The notes: generated by a model not told the origin, from the letters alone. Counted from the first letter of the stretch, positions 38,628 to 50,903 are shown. The stretch: 64,000 nucleotides of DNA from UBA4615 sp964399635 (GCA_964399635.1 CAYNRU010000041.1:119932-183931); one strand, 5' to 3'. A program made the numbers and translations.

Positions 38628-40223
38628 TCAGCCCCGCCTGAAGCTGCGCGCCAGTACGGTCACCGGCGCCAGGCCCACCAGCACGATCACCAGCGAGGGC
38701 AGCGCGGCCTCAGAGAGCCGCTCGTCCGCCGCGAAGTTGTAGGCGACCACGGCCAGCGTGTCGAAATTGAAGGGCCGCAGCACCAGCGTCGCGGGCAGCT
38801 CCTTCAGGCAATCGACGAAGACCAGCAAGGCCGCGGTGGCGATGCTCGGGCGCAGCAGCGGCCAGTGCACGCGGCGCAGCACCTCGATCTGGCTCGCCCC
38901 GAGCGTGCGCGCGCTCGCGTCCATGGACGGGCCGATCCGCTTGAGCGAGGCCTCGAGGCCGTGCTGCGCGACCGCAAAGAAACGCACGCAATAGGCGTAG
39001 ACCACCGCCACCGCGGTCCCGCCCAGCAGCAGACCGGCGCCGGACTGTCCGGCCGCCAACCGATCGATGCCCCCGACCACCGCGAGCAGCCCGACGCCGA
39101 GCACGATGCCCGGGACCGCGTAGCCGGCACTCGCGACCGCCGCCAGCACGCCGACCCAGCGCGCCTGGACCGTGCGTACCGCGTAGGCCATGCCGAGCGC
39201 GAAGGGGACGATCACGGCGACCGCGAGACCCGACAGCATCGCGGTGTTCAGCGCCCAGCCCGCGAGCCGCGGATCGAGGCCGGCGCCCTGCGCCCACCAG
39301 GCACGCAGCAGCAGGATGGACGGCAGCACGAAGCCCAGCAGCACCGGCACTGCGCAGGCCGCGCTCGCCAGGGCGGCGGGCGCGCCTTCCAGGCGCCGCA
39401 CACGCGCCGGGCGCGTCGAGCGGGCGTGGAAGGCCATGCGGCCGCGCTGGCGCCGCTCCACCCAGACGAGCGCGAGCACTGCCGCCAGCAGCACCAGGGA
39501 CAGCCGCGCCGCCGCGCTGCGATCGCCCAGCCCCTGCCAGGCGCGGTAGATGCCAGCCGAGAAGGTGTCGACGGCGAAGAAGTTGACCGTGCCGAAATCG
39601 GCCAGCGTCTCCATCGTCACCAGGGTCAGGCCGGCAACCACCGCCGGCCGGGCCACCGGCCAGGTGACTCGCCACCACACCAGCGGCGCCGGCATGCCGA
39701 GCGAGCGCGCAGCCTCCGCGAGTGACTCGCTGCGCTCGGCGAACGCGTTGCGCGCGAGCATGTAGACGTAGGGATAGAGCGCCAGCGCGAGGAACACGCC
39801 GGCCGCCGGCAGCGAGCGCACGGGTGGGAACCAGTAGGCGCCGATCGACCAGCCGGTGACACCGCGCAGCCAGGTCTGCAGCGGCCCGCTGGTGTCGAGG
39901 AAGTCGGTGTAGGCGTAGGCGAGCACGAAGGCCGGCATCGCGAGCGGCAGGATCATCGCCACCTCGAGCATCCGTCGCCCCGGAAACTCGTAGGCCGCCA
40001 CCAGCCAGCCCGCCCCGACCCCCAGCAGCAGCACGCACGCCGCCACCAGCAGCACCAGGGCCGCCGAGGTCATCGCGTAGCGGGGCAGCACCGTGGAGGC
40101 GAGGTGCGCGAGCGCATCGTCGGCGCCGGCCGGCTGCACGGCCACCCACAGCAGGGCGAGCATCGGCGCGATCACGCAGCCGGCCACGAGGACCGCCAGC
40201 CACCCGAAGGGCGAGCGGATCAT
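38628..40223 (-). CDS. fbpB: Iron(III)-type ABC transporter permease (FbpB-like)
   Basis: A 531-residue permease with about twelve hydrophobic segments, made of two homologous halves, each with an EAA-type loop contacting the ATPase (EAARSLGMPAPLVWWRVTWPVARPAV near 170-195, and DASARTLGASQIEVLRRVHWPLLRPS near 440-465). This double-length architecture is typical of FbpB/SfuB ferric-ion uptake systems; thiamine permeases share it, so the substrate is inferred. It diverges from the ATPase gene across an 83-base gap with a Fur-like site. No periplasmic binding protein gene is nearby. Confidence 0.85.
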   Translation of the reverse strand: MIRSPFGWLAVLVAGCVIAPMLALLWVAVQPAGADDALAHLASTVLPRYAMTSAALVLLVAACVLLLGVGAGWLVAAYEFPGRRMLEVAMILPLAMPAFVLAYAYTDFLDTSGPLQTWLRGVTGWSIGAYWFPPVRSLPAAGVFLALALYPYVYMLARNAFAERSESLAEAARSLGMPAPLVWWRVTWPVARPAVVAGLTLVTMETLADFGTVNFFAVDTFSAGIYRAWQGLGDRSAAARLSLVLLAAVLALVWVERRQRGRMAFHARSTRPARVRRLEGAPAALASAACAVPVLLGFVLPSILLLRAWWAQGAGLDPRLAGWALNTAMLSGLAVAVIVPFALGMAYAVRTVQARWVGVLAAVASAGYAVPGIVLGVGLLAVVGGIDRLAAGQSGAGLLLGGTAVAVVYAYCVRFFAVAQHGLEASLKRIGPSMDASARTLGASQIEVLRRVHWPLLRPSIATAALLVFVDCLKELPATLVLRPFNFDTLAVVAYNFAADERLSEAALPSLVIVLVGLAPVTVLARSFRRG

Positions 40224-40263
40224 CGGGCGACCGGCGGCGATGCGACCGCCCTGTGCGTCGGGC

Positions 40264-40297
40264 TACAATTGTCCATGGAGATGCGAATTATAGGCAT
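40264..40297. promoter_or_regulatory. Divergent promoter region with Fur-like inverted repeat
   Basis: ATGCGAATTATAGGCAT (40281-40297) is an imperfect inverted repeat (12 of 16 paired positions) resembling a 7-1-7 Fur box. It overlaps a perfect minus-strand TATAAT -10 box (40292-40287) facing the permease; TACAAT (40264-40269) could be the plus-strand -10 for the ATPase gene. Confidence 0.5.
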
Positions 40298-40306
40298 TCA
40301 CATCTG

Positions 40307-41509
40307 ATGGACCGCGCATCGGCTGGCGCCGTCGATCGGACCGGGTCGCCCGCCGCCTCGCCGGCGGCCCCGCAGGCCGTGCGCGAGGGCCTCACGCCCG
40401 CCGCTTGCGCAGCGCGACGTGATGCGCCGTCGCTCGAGGTCGACGGTCTGTCGGTCGCGTTCCCGACCGCGGCGGGCCGCCTGCAGGTGCTCGACCGGCT
40501 CACGTTCACGCTGGCCGGCGGGGAGATCGGTTGCCTGCTCGGCAGCTCGGGATGCGGCAAGACGACCGCACTGCGGGCGGTCGCGGGCTTCGTGAGGCCC
40601 GACGCCGGCGTGATCCGGATCGCCGGCGAGGAAGTGTCCTCGGCAGGCGCGGTGCGGCCGCCCGAGCGGCGCGGCGTCGGTGTGGTGTTCCAGGACTATG
40701 CGCTGTTCCCGCACCTGTCGGTGTCGGGAAACGTAGCCTTCGGGCTGCGGCGCGGCAGTGCGCAGGCACGCCGCGAACGGGTCGGACAGATGCTCGAGCT
40801 GGTGGGGCTGGCCTCGGCCCACGAGCGGTTCCCGCACGAGCTGTCGGGGGGTCAGCAGCAGCGCGTCGCGCTCGCCCGGGCGCTCGCGCCTTCCCCCGCG
40901 CTGCTGCTGCTTGACGAGCCGTTCTCGAACCTGGACCCGGACCTGCGCGAGAACCTCGCGCTCGAGTTGCGCGACATCCTGAAGCGTCACGGCACGACGA
41001 CGCTGATGGTGACCCACGACCAGTACGAGGCCTTCGCGCTGGCCGACACGGTCGGGGTCATGGAGCACGGGCGGATCGCGCAGTGGGACGAGGCCTATCG
41101 CCTCTACCACCATCCGGCGAGCCGCAGTGTCGCAGACTTCGTCGGCATGGGCGTGTTCCTGCGTGGCTGGCTGGTCGAGGGCGCGTCTGGGCCGTCGGTG
41201 GAGGTGGAGCTGGGCAGCCTGCCGATCCTGCATCCGGACGACCGCGCCGGGGCGCGCGCAAACGCGGGTCCCGGGGGCGAACTGCTGGTGCTGCTGCGGC
41301 CCGACGACGTGGTCCACGACGACGCGAGCGCGGTCCATGCGACCGTGCAACGCAAGGCGTTCCGCGGCGCGCAGTTCCTGTACACGCTGCAGCTGCCGAG
41401 CGGCCAGCGGCTGCTCGCGCTCGTGCCGAGCCACCACGATCATCACATCGGCGAGGCGATCGGCATCCGGTTCGCGGCCGACCACATCGTGACGTTCGCC
41501 TCTGACTGA
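40307..41509 (+). CDS. fbpC: ABC transporter ATP-binding protein (FbpC-like)
   Basis: A 400-residue ATPase that would power the divergent permease. The Walker A motif GSSGCGKTT is at 79-87, the Q-loop FQDYALFPHL at 128-137, the signature LSGGQQQR at 179-186, Walker B LLLLDEP at 199-205, and the H-loop MVTHDQYEA follows. The C-terminal 130 residues look like the TOBE-type regulatory domain of ferric-ion importers. The N-terminus has about 40 extra, poorly ordered residues before the core; the ATG at 40307 was kept because it is the first good start after the promoter region. Confidence 0.87.
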   Translation: MDRASAGAVDRTGSPAASPAAPQAVREGLTPAACAARRDAPSLEVDGLSVAFPTAAGRLQVLDRLTFTLAGGEIGCLLGSSGCGKTTALRAVAGFVRPDAGVIRIAGEEVSSAGAVRPPERRGVGVVFQDYALFPHLSVSGNVAFGLRRGSAQARRERVGQMLELVGLASAHERFPHELSGGQQQRVALARALAPSPALLLLDEPFSNLDPDLRENLALELRDILKRHGTTTLMVTHDQYEAFALADTVGVMEHGRIAQWDEAYRLYHHPASRSVADFVGMGVFLRGWLVEGASGPSVEVELGSLPILHPDDRAGARANAGPGGELLVLLRPDDVVHDDASAVHATVQRKAFRGAQFLYTLQLPSGQRLLALVPSHHDHHIGEAIGIRFAADHIVTFASD

Positions 41510-41529
41510 GCGCGAGCGCGGGGCGCGGG

Positions 41530-45099
<3,570 letters not shown>

Positions 45100-45187
45100 C
45101 GTCCGGCACGCCTTTGTGATCGAATCGTCTGTCTGCCATCGACCGGCCCCGCAGCGCGGTGAACCGCCTTGCGCCGGATACCCACTC

Positions 45188-45976
45188 ATGCACGCACGCC
45201 TGACCGCAGCCTTATTCGCCCTGTCGTGCCTGCTCGCGGCGGCACCCGCAGCGGCGCAGTACCAGGGCATCGTCAGCCTGCCTCCGGTCGGGCCCGGCGA
45301 GAGCCGCCTGCTGGTGGGTGGCTCGGCGATCACGCGCCCCGCGTACTTCGGCTCGGACGACCGCGTGTGGACGGCGCTGCCCTACGTCGACTACGCCCGG
45401 CGCGACGGCTTTTTCGCCGGCACCGGAACCGGGGTGGGTTATTCGGTGGTGAACACCCAGCAGACGCAGGTCGGATTCCGGCTGATCCCTCGTTTCGGGC
45501 GCAGGCAGAGCAGCTCGAACGACCTGCGCGGCATGGGCGAGATCGACTGGGGCGCCGAGGCCAGCGTCTACGCGACCCACGCGCTGTCGCGCCAGTGGAC
45601 GGTCGGGCTGAACCTGCGCGCCGGCGGCAAGGGCGGCGAGATCGATGTCGGCGCACGCCACGACTTAGTCCTGGGTCCCGGCACCCGCATGAGCGTCTTC
45701 GGCTTCGCGACCGCCGGCAACGACAAGTCGCAGCGCACCTGGTTCGGCGTCGACGCCGGCCAGTCGCTCGCATCGGGCTATCCTGTCTACACGCCGGGCG
45801 CGGGCCTTCGCACCGCCCAGGTTGGCGCTTCGGTGAACCATTTCTTCGCGGGCCGATGGATCGCCATCGGCGGCCTGAGTCTCGGCCAGGTGCTCGGCGA
45901 CGCGGCCGACTCGCCGATCGTCCGGCAGCGTACCAACGTCACCGGCTTCGCCGCGATCGGCTACCAGGTGTTCTGA
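45188..45976 (+). CDS. MipA/OmpV family outer membrane protein
   Basis: A 262-residue protein. Residues 1-23 are a signal peptide (TAALFALSCLLAAAPAAAQ). The remainder is rich in alternating beta strands, with features of the MipA/OmpV family (LLVGGSAITRPAYFGSDDRVWTALPYVDYAR, later RTAQVGASVNHFF and a C-terminal ending in an aromatic residue, YQVF, as outer-membrane barrels do). It begins divergently from the DUF1631 gene and ends 5 bases before the CoA-transferase gene, so it may share a transcript with mct and mcd. An upstream start would lengthen the protein before the signal peptide and is less likely. Confidence 0.87.
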   Translation: MHARLTAALFALSCLLAAAPAAAQYQGIVSLPPVGPGESRLLVGGSAITRPAYFGSDDRVWTALPYVDYARRDGFFAGTGTGVGYSVVNTQQTQVGFRLIPRFGRRQSSSNDLRGMGEIDWGAEASVYATHALSRQWTVGLNLRAGGKGGEIDVGARHDLVLGPGTRMSVFGFATAGNDKSQRTWFGVDAGQSLASGYPVYTPGAGLRTAQVGASVNHFFAGRWIAIGGLSLGQVLGDAADSPIVRQRTNVTGFAAIGYQVF

Positions 45977-45981
45977 AGACC

Positions 45982-47226
45982 ATGAGCAATCCCAGCCCCT
46001 CGAGCTCCCCCGCCCGCCCGCCGCTCGCCGGCCTGCGCATCGTCGAGTTCTCGGCCTTCGTGGCCGCGCCCACCAGCGGCCTGGCGCTCGCCCAGCTCGG
46101 CGCCGACGTGATCCGCATCGACCCGCCGGGCGGCAACATCGACGCCAACCGGATGCCGGTGAACGCCGAGGGCGCCAGCCTCTACTGGGCGTCGCTGAAC
46201 CACGGCAAGCGCTCCATCGAGATCGATCCGCGCCACCCCGAGGGCAGGCGGCTGCTGCAGGACCTGATCGTCGCACCGGGCGAGGCCGGCGGAATCTTCG
46301 TCACCAACCTCGGGGTCGACGGCGAGCTCGCCTATCCCTCGCTGCGAGAGCGCCGCGCGGACGTGATCATGGTCCAGCTGAGTGGGTCGCCCGACGGTGC
46401 CAACGCGGTCGACTACACGGTCAACTGCGCGGCCGGCTTCCCGATGGTGACCGGCGACGGCCGCGCGCCGGTCAACCACGTGCTACCCGCCTGGGACCTG
46501 ATCGCCGGCATGACCCTCGCCACCGCGGTGCTCGCGGCCGAGCGCCACCGGCGCCTGACCGGCGAGGGCCAGCTGGTGCGGCTCACGCTCGCCGACGTCG
46601 CGTTCGCGGCGGTCGCCAATCTGGGCTACGTGGCCGACGTCGAGGTCAACCGCAGGCAGCGCGCCGCCGACGGCAACTTCCTGTACGGTGCCTACGGCGA
46701 CTCGTTCGCGACCGCCGACGGCCGGTATGCGATGGTCGTCGCGATCAGCACCCGGCAGTGGAAGGCGCTCGCGCGCGCGATCGGCGTGGAGGCCGCGCTC
46801 GAGGCCGCGGCCACCGCGCTCGGCCACCGGCTCGACACCGAGGAGGGCCGCTGGAACGCGCGCGACCTCATCTCCGCGTTCTTCAAGCCCTGGTTCGCCC
46901 GGCGCACGCTCGCCGAGATCGGCGCGGCCTTCACCGACCGCTCGCTGTTGTGGGGGCCCTACCGGACCTTCGAGCAGATGCTCGCGGAGGATGCGCGCGT
47001 GTCCGAGGCCAACCCGATGTTCGGGCGCATCGATCACCCAGGCTACGGCCGCTTCCTGACCGCGGCCAGCCCCCTCGACTTCACCGGCTCGGGCAGGCTG
47101 CCGCCTGCGCCCGCGGCGCGCATCGGCGCCCACACCGGCGCGGTGCTGCACGACGTCCTGGGCCTCGCACCGGAGCGTATCGCCGCGCTGCGCGAGGCAG
47201 GCATCGTCGGCGGCCCTGCCGCCTGA
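45982..47226 (+). CDS. mct: Class III CoA-transferase resembling mesaconyl-CoA C1-C4 CoA transferase (2-methylfumaryl-CoA isomerase)
   Basis: A 414-residue CaiB/BaiF-family protein. From memory it strongly resembles the intramolecular mesaconyl-CoA transferase of Chloroflexus: shared stretches include SAFVAAP, LAQLGADVIR, LNHGKRSI, IDPRHPEG, the VDYTVN motif, VNHVLPAWD and AERHRRLTGEGQLV. Asp172 in LPAWD probably carries the catalytic carboxylate. It would move CoA from C1 to C4 of mesaconate. The next gene looks like methylsuccinyl-CoA dehydrogenase, whose product is the substrate of this enzyme, which supports the call. Another class III transferase activity remains possible. Confidence 0.78.
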   Translation: MSNPSPSSSPARPPLAGLRIVEFSAFVAAPTSGLALAQLGADVIRIDPPGGNIDANRMPVNAEGASLYWASLNHGKRSIEIDPRHPEGRRLLQDLIVAPGEAGGIFVTNLGVDGELAYPSLRERRADVIMVQLSGSPDGANAVDYTVNCAAGFPMVTGDGRAPVNHVLPAWDLIAGMTLATAVLAAERHRRLTGEGQLVRLTLADVAFAAVANLGYVADVEVNRRQRAADGNFLYGAYGDSFATADGRYAMVVAISTRQWKALARAIGVEAALEAAATALGHRLDTEEGRWNARDLISAFFKPWFARRTLAEIGAAFTDRSLLWGPYRTFEQMLAEDARVSEANPMFGRIDHPGYGRFLTAASPLDFTGSGRLPPAPAARIGAHTGAVLHDVLGLAPERIAALREAGIVGGPAA

Positions 47227-47252
47227 CCCACCCGACGACACAGGCACGCCAC

Positions 47253-48932
47253 ATGACCGACACCCCCTCCCGCCGGCTCGCCGACGCCGACCTGGACGCC
47301 GACTGCGCGGCGGCGCTCGCTGCCGCCGACCGGCTCCTCGATGCGCTGCGCACGCTGATGCGCGCCCGCCTGGGCGACGGCGGCCCCGATGCGCTCAACC
47401 GCGAGCAGGCCCGCGGTCACGGATTCGCGTGGGCCGCGACCTACGTGCGCGCGCTGCGCGAGATGCACGGATGGGCGCAGCGCCTGGGCGCGGCCGGTCG
47501 GCGTCGCGAGCTCGAGTCGCTGCTGCTGCAGGCTGCATTCGGCGAGTACCTGGGCCAGCTCGCGGGCGGCCTGCCGATGAGCCAGGGCGAGATCTTCCGC
47601 TGCACGCTGATCGACGAGCACGGCGACGCGGTCGCGGCGTTCGCAGCCGATCCGGCGGTCAGGCGCCTGCAGGCGCAGGGCTTCGCGCCGCCGGTGCGGG
47701 CACGCATCGCGGCACTGATCACCGAGGGCCGCAGCACGCGCAGCTTCGGGGACCCGGGCTTCGACGACCCGGCGCTGCACGAAATCCGCAGCCAGTTCGC
47801 GCGGTGGTCCGACGACCATGCCGAGGCCGCGCACGGCTGGCACCTGCGCAACGAGCTGATCCCCGACTCGGTGATCGCCGAGCTGGGTGAGCTTGGCGTG
47901 TTCGGCCTCACCGTGCCCGAGGACCACGGCGGCTCGGGGCTCGGCAAGTCGGCGATGTGCGTGGTGACCGAGGAGCTCTCGCGCGGCTGGATCGGGCTCG
48001 GGTCGCTCGGCACCCGCACCGAGATCGCCTGCGAACTGGTGCTGCTGAGCGGCACCGACGAGCAGAAGGAGCGGCTCCTGCCGGGCCTGGTGTCGGGCGC
48101 GACCATCCCGACCGCATGCTTCACCGAGCCCGACACCGGATCGGACCTCGCGTCGCTGCGCACCCGCGCCGAGCGTGGCACCGCGGCAGACGGCCGCCCC
48201 GTCTGGCGGATCCACGGAAACAAGACATGGACCACCCACGGCGCGCGCAGCGACGTGATGACCCTGCTCGCGCGCACCGACCGCGACGTCGCGGGCTACC
48301 GCGGCCTGTCGATGTTCCTCGTCCCCAAGCCGCGAGGCACCGACGCGCAGCCGTTCCCGGCGCCCGGGATGCGCGGCAGCGAGATCGAGGTGCTCGGCTA
48401 CCGGGGCATGAAGGAATACGAGATCGGATTCGATGGCTACGAGATCCCCGAGGGTACGCTGCTCGGCGGCGCCGAGGGCAACGGCTTCAAGCAGCTGATG
48501 CGCACCTTCGAGAGCGCGCGGATCCAGACCGCCGCGCGTGCGGTCGGCGTGGCGCAGAGCGCGCTCGAGCTGGGGCTCGCCTACGCCTGCGACCGCATGC
48601 AGTTCGGCCGCCCGATCGCGGCCTTCCCGCGGGTCGCCGACAAGCTCGCCTGGATGGCGGTCGAGATCATGGTGGCGCGCCAGCTGACGCTCTTCGCCGC
48701 GCGCGAGAAGGACGCCCACCGGCGCTGCGACGTCGAGGCCGGCATGGCCAAGCTGCTCGCCGCGCGCGTGGCCTGGGCGAGCGCCGACAACGCGGTGCAG
48801 GTCCACGGGGGCAACGGCTACGCGCTGGAGTACCGGATCAGCCGCGTGCTGGTCGACGCGCGCATCCTGAACGTCTTCGAGGGCGCAGCGGAGATTCAGG
48901 CGCATATCGTGGCCCGGGCGTTGCTCGACTGA
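47253..48932 (+). CDS. mcd: Acyl-CoA dehydrogenase resembling (2S)-methylsuccinyl-CoA dehydrogenase
   Basis: A 559-residue flavoenzyme, about 160 residues longer at the N-terminus than ordinary acyl-CoA dehydrogenases, as known for methylsuccinyl-CoA dehydrogenase of the ethylmalonyl-CoA pathway. The extension has GFAWAATYVRALREMHGWAQRL and GEYLGQLAGGLPMSQGE. The core shows HLRNELIPDSVIAELGELGVFGLTVPEDHGG, PTACFTEPDTGSDLASLRTRA, EVLGYRGMKEYEIGFD, FESARIQTAARAVGVAQ, and HGGNGYALEYRISR. It would oxidise methylsuccinyl-CoA to mesaconyl-(C1)-CoA, handing electrons to ETF. Located 26 bases after mct on the same strand. Confidence 0.82.
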   Translation: MTDTPSRRLADADLDADCAAALAAADRLLDALRTLMRARLGDGGPDALNREQARGHGFAWAATYVRALREMHGWAQRLGAAGRRRELESLLLQAAFGEYLGQLAGGLPMSQGEIFRCTLIDEHGDAVAAFAADPAVRRLQAQGFAPPVRARIAALITEGRSTRSFGDPGFDDPALHEIRSQFARWSDDHAEAAHGWHLRNELIPDSVIAELGELGVFGLTVPEDHGGSGLGKSAMCVVTEELSRGWIGLGSLGTRTEIACELVLLSGTDEQKERLLPGLVSGATIPTACFTEPDTGSDLASLRTRAERGTAADGRPVWRIHGNKTWTTHGARSDVMTLLARTDRDVAGYRGLSMFLVPKPRGTDAQPFPAPGMRGSEIEVLGYRGMKEYEIGFDGYEIPEGTLLGGAEGNGFKQLMRTFESARIQTAARAVGVAQSALELGLAYACDRMQFGRPIAAFPRVADKLAWMAVEIMVARQLTLFAAREKDAHRRCDVEAGMAKLLAARVAWASADNAVQVHGGNGYALEYRISRVLVDARILNVFEGAAEIQAHIVARALLD

Positions 48933-48968
48933 GCGGGGATAGTCCGGCGCCGCAGGCCGGATCCCCGC
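48933..48968. terminator. Hairpin between convergent mcd and enoyl-CoA hydratase genes
   Basis: Two stacked stems, GCGGGGA with TCCCCGC and TCCGGC with GCCGGA, separated by a short bulge, right after the mcd stop. No T tract, but the position between two convergent 3' ends suggests a bidirectional stop. Confidence 0.55.
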
Positions 48969-48981
48969 CAGGCGCCCCGGC

Positions 48982-49785
48982 TCAGCGCCCCGCGAACACC
49001 GCCGGGCGCCTGCCCAGGAAAGCCTCGACGCCCTCGGCGAAGTCGGCGGTCCGCGTGCTCGCCACGAACTGCTCGGCCTCGGCATCGAGCTGGCCGTCTA
49101 GGTCGCGCCCGGAGGACTCGCGCATCAGGCGCTTGAGCCGGCCGAGCGCGAGCGTCGGCCCCTCCGACAGGCGGCGCGCGAAGGTGTCGGCCTCCTCGCG
49201 CAGCCGGTCGGCGGGCACGACGCGGTTGACCAGGCCCAGCCGCAGCGCCTCGGCGGCATCGATCGGGTCGCACACCAGCGCGAGCTCGAGCGCCTTGCGC
49301 AGGCCGACGATCCGCGGCAGGTTCCACGAGGTCGAGCAGTCCGCGCTGGTGCCGAGCCGCGTGTAGGCGAGGTCGAAGCGCGTGCCCTCGGCCGCGATGG
49401 CCAGGTCGCAGCCCAGCGCGACGCCAAGCCCCCCGCCGGCCACCGCGCCGTGCAGCACGGCGATCGAGGGCGCGGCCATGCCGGACAGGATGCGGATGCC
49501 GCCGTGCATGCCCGCGATCAGCGTCGCCGCTGTGCCGGCCGGATCGGCCCGCATCGCCGCGATGTCACCGCCGGCCATGAACGCCCGGCCCTCGCCATCC
49601 AGGACCACGGTGCGCACCAGCGGGTCGGCTGCCACCTCGCGGCACGCCAGCAGGAAGGCGTCTGCCATCGCGGCATCGATTGCGTTCAGCGCGCGCGGGC
49701 GGTTGAAGCGCAGGCGCGCCACCGCGCCGTCGCGCCAGTGCAGCAGCGGTGCGCCGGTGTCGGCGGGCCTGTCGGGGTAGCTCAT
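48982..49785 (-). CDS. Enoyl-CoA hydratase/isomerase family protein
   Basis: A 267-residue crotonase-fold protein. The CoA-binding and oxyanion-hole segments are clear (RALNAIDAAMADAF, FMAGGDIAAMRADP, LHGAVAGGGLGVALGCDLAIAAEGTRFDLAYTRLGTSADCSTSWNLPRIVG). The two catalytic glutamates of true hydratases are not at their usual places; the LGTSAD-SWNLPR pattern is closer to PaaG-like isomerases. It is convergent with mcd and may act on related branched acyl-CoAs, but that is inference. The ATG at 49785 has GGAGA upstream. Confidence 0.85.
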   Translation of the reverse strand: MSYPDRPADTGAPLLHWRDGAVARLRFNRPRALNAIDAAMADAFLLACREVAADPLVRTVVLDGEGRAFMAGGDIAAMRADPAGTAATLIAGMHGGIRILSGMAAPSIAVLHGAVAGGGLGVALGCDLAIAAEGTRFDLAYTRLGTSADCSTSWNLPRIVGLRKALELALVCDPIDAAEALRLGLVNRVVPADRLREEADTFARRLSEGPTLALGRLKRLMRESSGRDLDGQLDAEAEQFVASTRTADFAEGVEAFLGRRPAVFAGR

Positions 49786-50130
49786 GCGTGTCTCCGGGAT
49801 GGGTCGCGTGGGATGCGCCCGACGATACCCGATCGAGGGGCGGCCACGCGGGCCGTGCCCCCTTGCCGTGGCGCGGGCCGGGCCGGCGCCAGGCTGCGCG
49901 AGCGGGCTGGCCGGCCTGTGCCGGGCGCAAGCCTCGCTCAGGCCGAGGCCGGCCATCGATGGCGGCTCCGCTTAACCGATCGGCGCAGCGCCGGATGTGT
50001 CGTACGACAACCGATCCAGGCCATCGGTCGGTCGCTCACCGCCTTCCGGCGCGCACCGTCCGGTCGCCCGTCGCGACCGCTATACGCTGACTTTCACTTA
50101 CACGACGGACGCCGTCAGAAGGGGGTCGCC
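49786..50130. other. 345-base intergenic region
   Basis: Divergent region between the enoyl-CoA hydratase gene and the small gene at 50131. No gene, RNA or clear repeat is seen; a GGGGG ribosome site for the next gene lies at about 50121. Confidence 0.5.
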
Positions 50131-50340
50131 ATGGAATACCAAGACGTCGACGTACTCGACCGCACGCCCTGCTCGCTCGCAGGAATCCTGGAGCCGGATG
50201 CCGCACTCGCCGCCGCGCAGCGCCTGCAGAACTGGTACCAGTCGAATCCGCAGGGAGCCGCGCAGTCGCTGTTTGGCCGCGACGGCCGGCGCGTCGAGAC
50301 CCGGATGGGCATCGAGTTCATCATGCACGCCGGCGACTGA
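50131..50340 (+). CDS. Small hypothetical protein (69 residues)
   Basis: A short acidic protein (MEYQDVDVLDRTPCSLAG at the start) with a helical LQNWYQSNP middle and no signal peptide or membrane segment. A purine-rich GGGGG site sits just before the ATG. I do not recognise a family. It ends right at the beginning of the decayed Bug receptor remnant, so it may be a true small gene or part of the same degraded area. Confidence 0.4.
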   Translation: MEYQDVDVLDRTPCSLAGILEPDAALAAAQRLQNWYQSNPQGAAQSLFGRDGRRVETRMGIEFIMHAGD

Positions 50341-50360
50341 CCGACCTGCGACCTCGCGAC

Positions 50361-50903
50361 CCCATCCGGCGCGCGCTGATCGCGGGCGCCTCGGCGGGCG
50401 TCGCGCTCGCGGCCCTGCCCCGGAGCGGCCTGACCGATGCCTACGCCCGCCAGACCAGCGAGGCCATGTCACGCAAGTTGGGCCAGCCCGTCGTGGTCGA
50501 CAACCGCCCCGGCGCGGGCGGCATCATCGCGGCCGAGGCACTCGCCAAATCGCCCCCCGACGGCTTCACCCTGCTGGTCGCGATCCAGACGGCGCTGTGT
50601 AACGGCCGCGTGCTGTACCCCTACAGCCCCGACCGGGACTTCGCGCCCATCACGCTGTTCCCGGCGGGCGCGCCCGCCTTCGGGGTCAATGCGACGCTGC
50701 CGATCCGCACGCCCGATGAGTACGTGGCCTGGGCCGCGAAGAACCCGGCCGCCATCGGCACCGATGCCGCAGGCTCCTGGCCGCACATGATCGCCGACAC
50801 CTGGAACCGCACGCACGGCCTGAAGATCGACGCTAAGCAGTGCAAGGACGAGGCGCCGCAGTGGGTCGCGATCGCGGACCGGCTCGGGATCAAGCTGGAC
50901 TGA
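50361..50903 (+). pseudogene. Decayed Bug-type (TctC) solute receptor
   Basis: One open frame contains pieces of a tripartite-tricarboxylate receptor out of normal proportion. There is an N-terminal signal-like RRALIAGASAGVALAALP, then a jump to LTDAYARQTSEAMSRKLGQPVVVDNRPGAGG (the usual PIRLVVPFPPGG strand is missing), the APDGFTL-type segment, and TPDEYVAWAAKNP. After HMIADTWNRTHGLKID it jumps to the extreme C-terminus (PQWVAIADRLGIKLD). Intact members have about 320 residues; here roughly 145 remain after the only in-frame ATG (50466), and the signal part has no start codon. Two internal deletions explain this best. Confidence 0.75.

Noticed and set aside
50131..50340. The small 69-residue gene as a toxin-antitoxin component
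   Set aside because: No partner gene, no recognised fold, and the neighbouring frame is a decayed transporter receptor.
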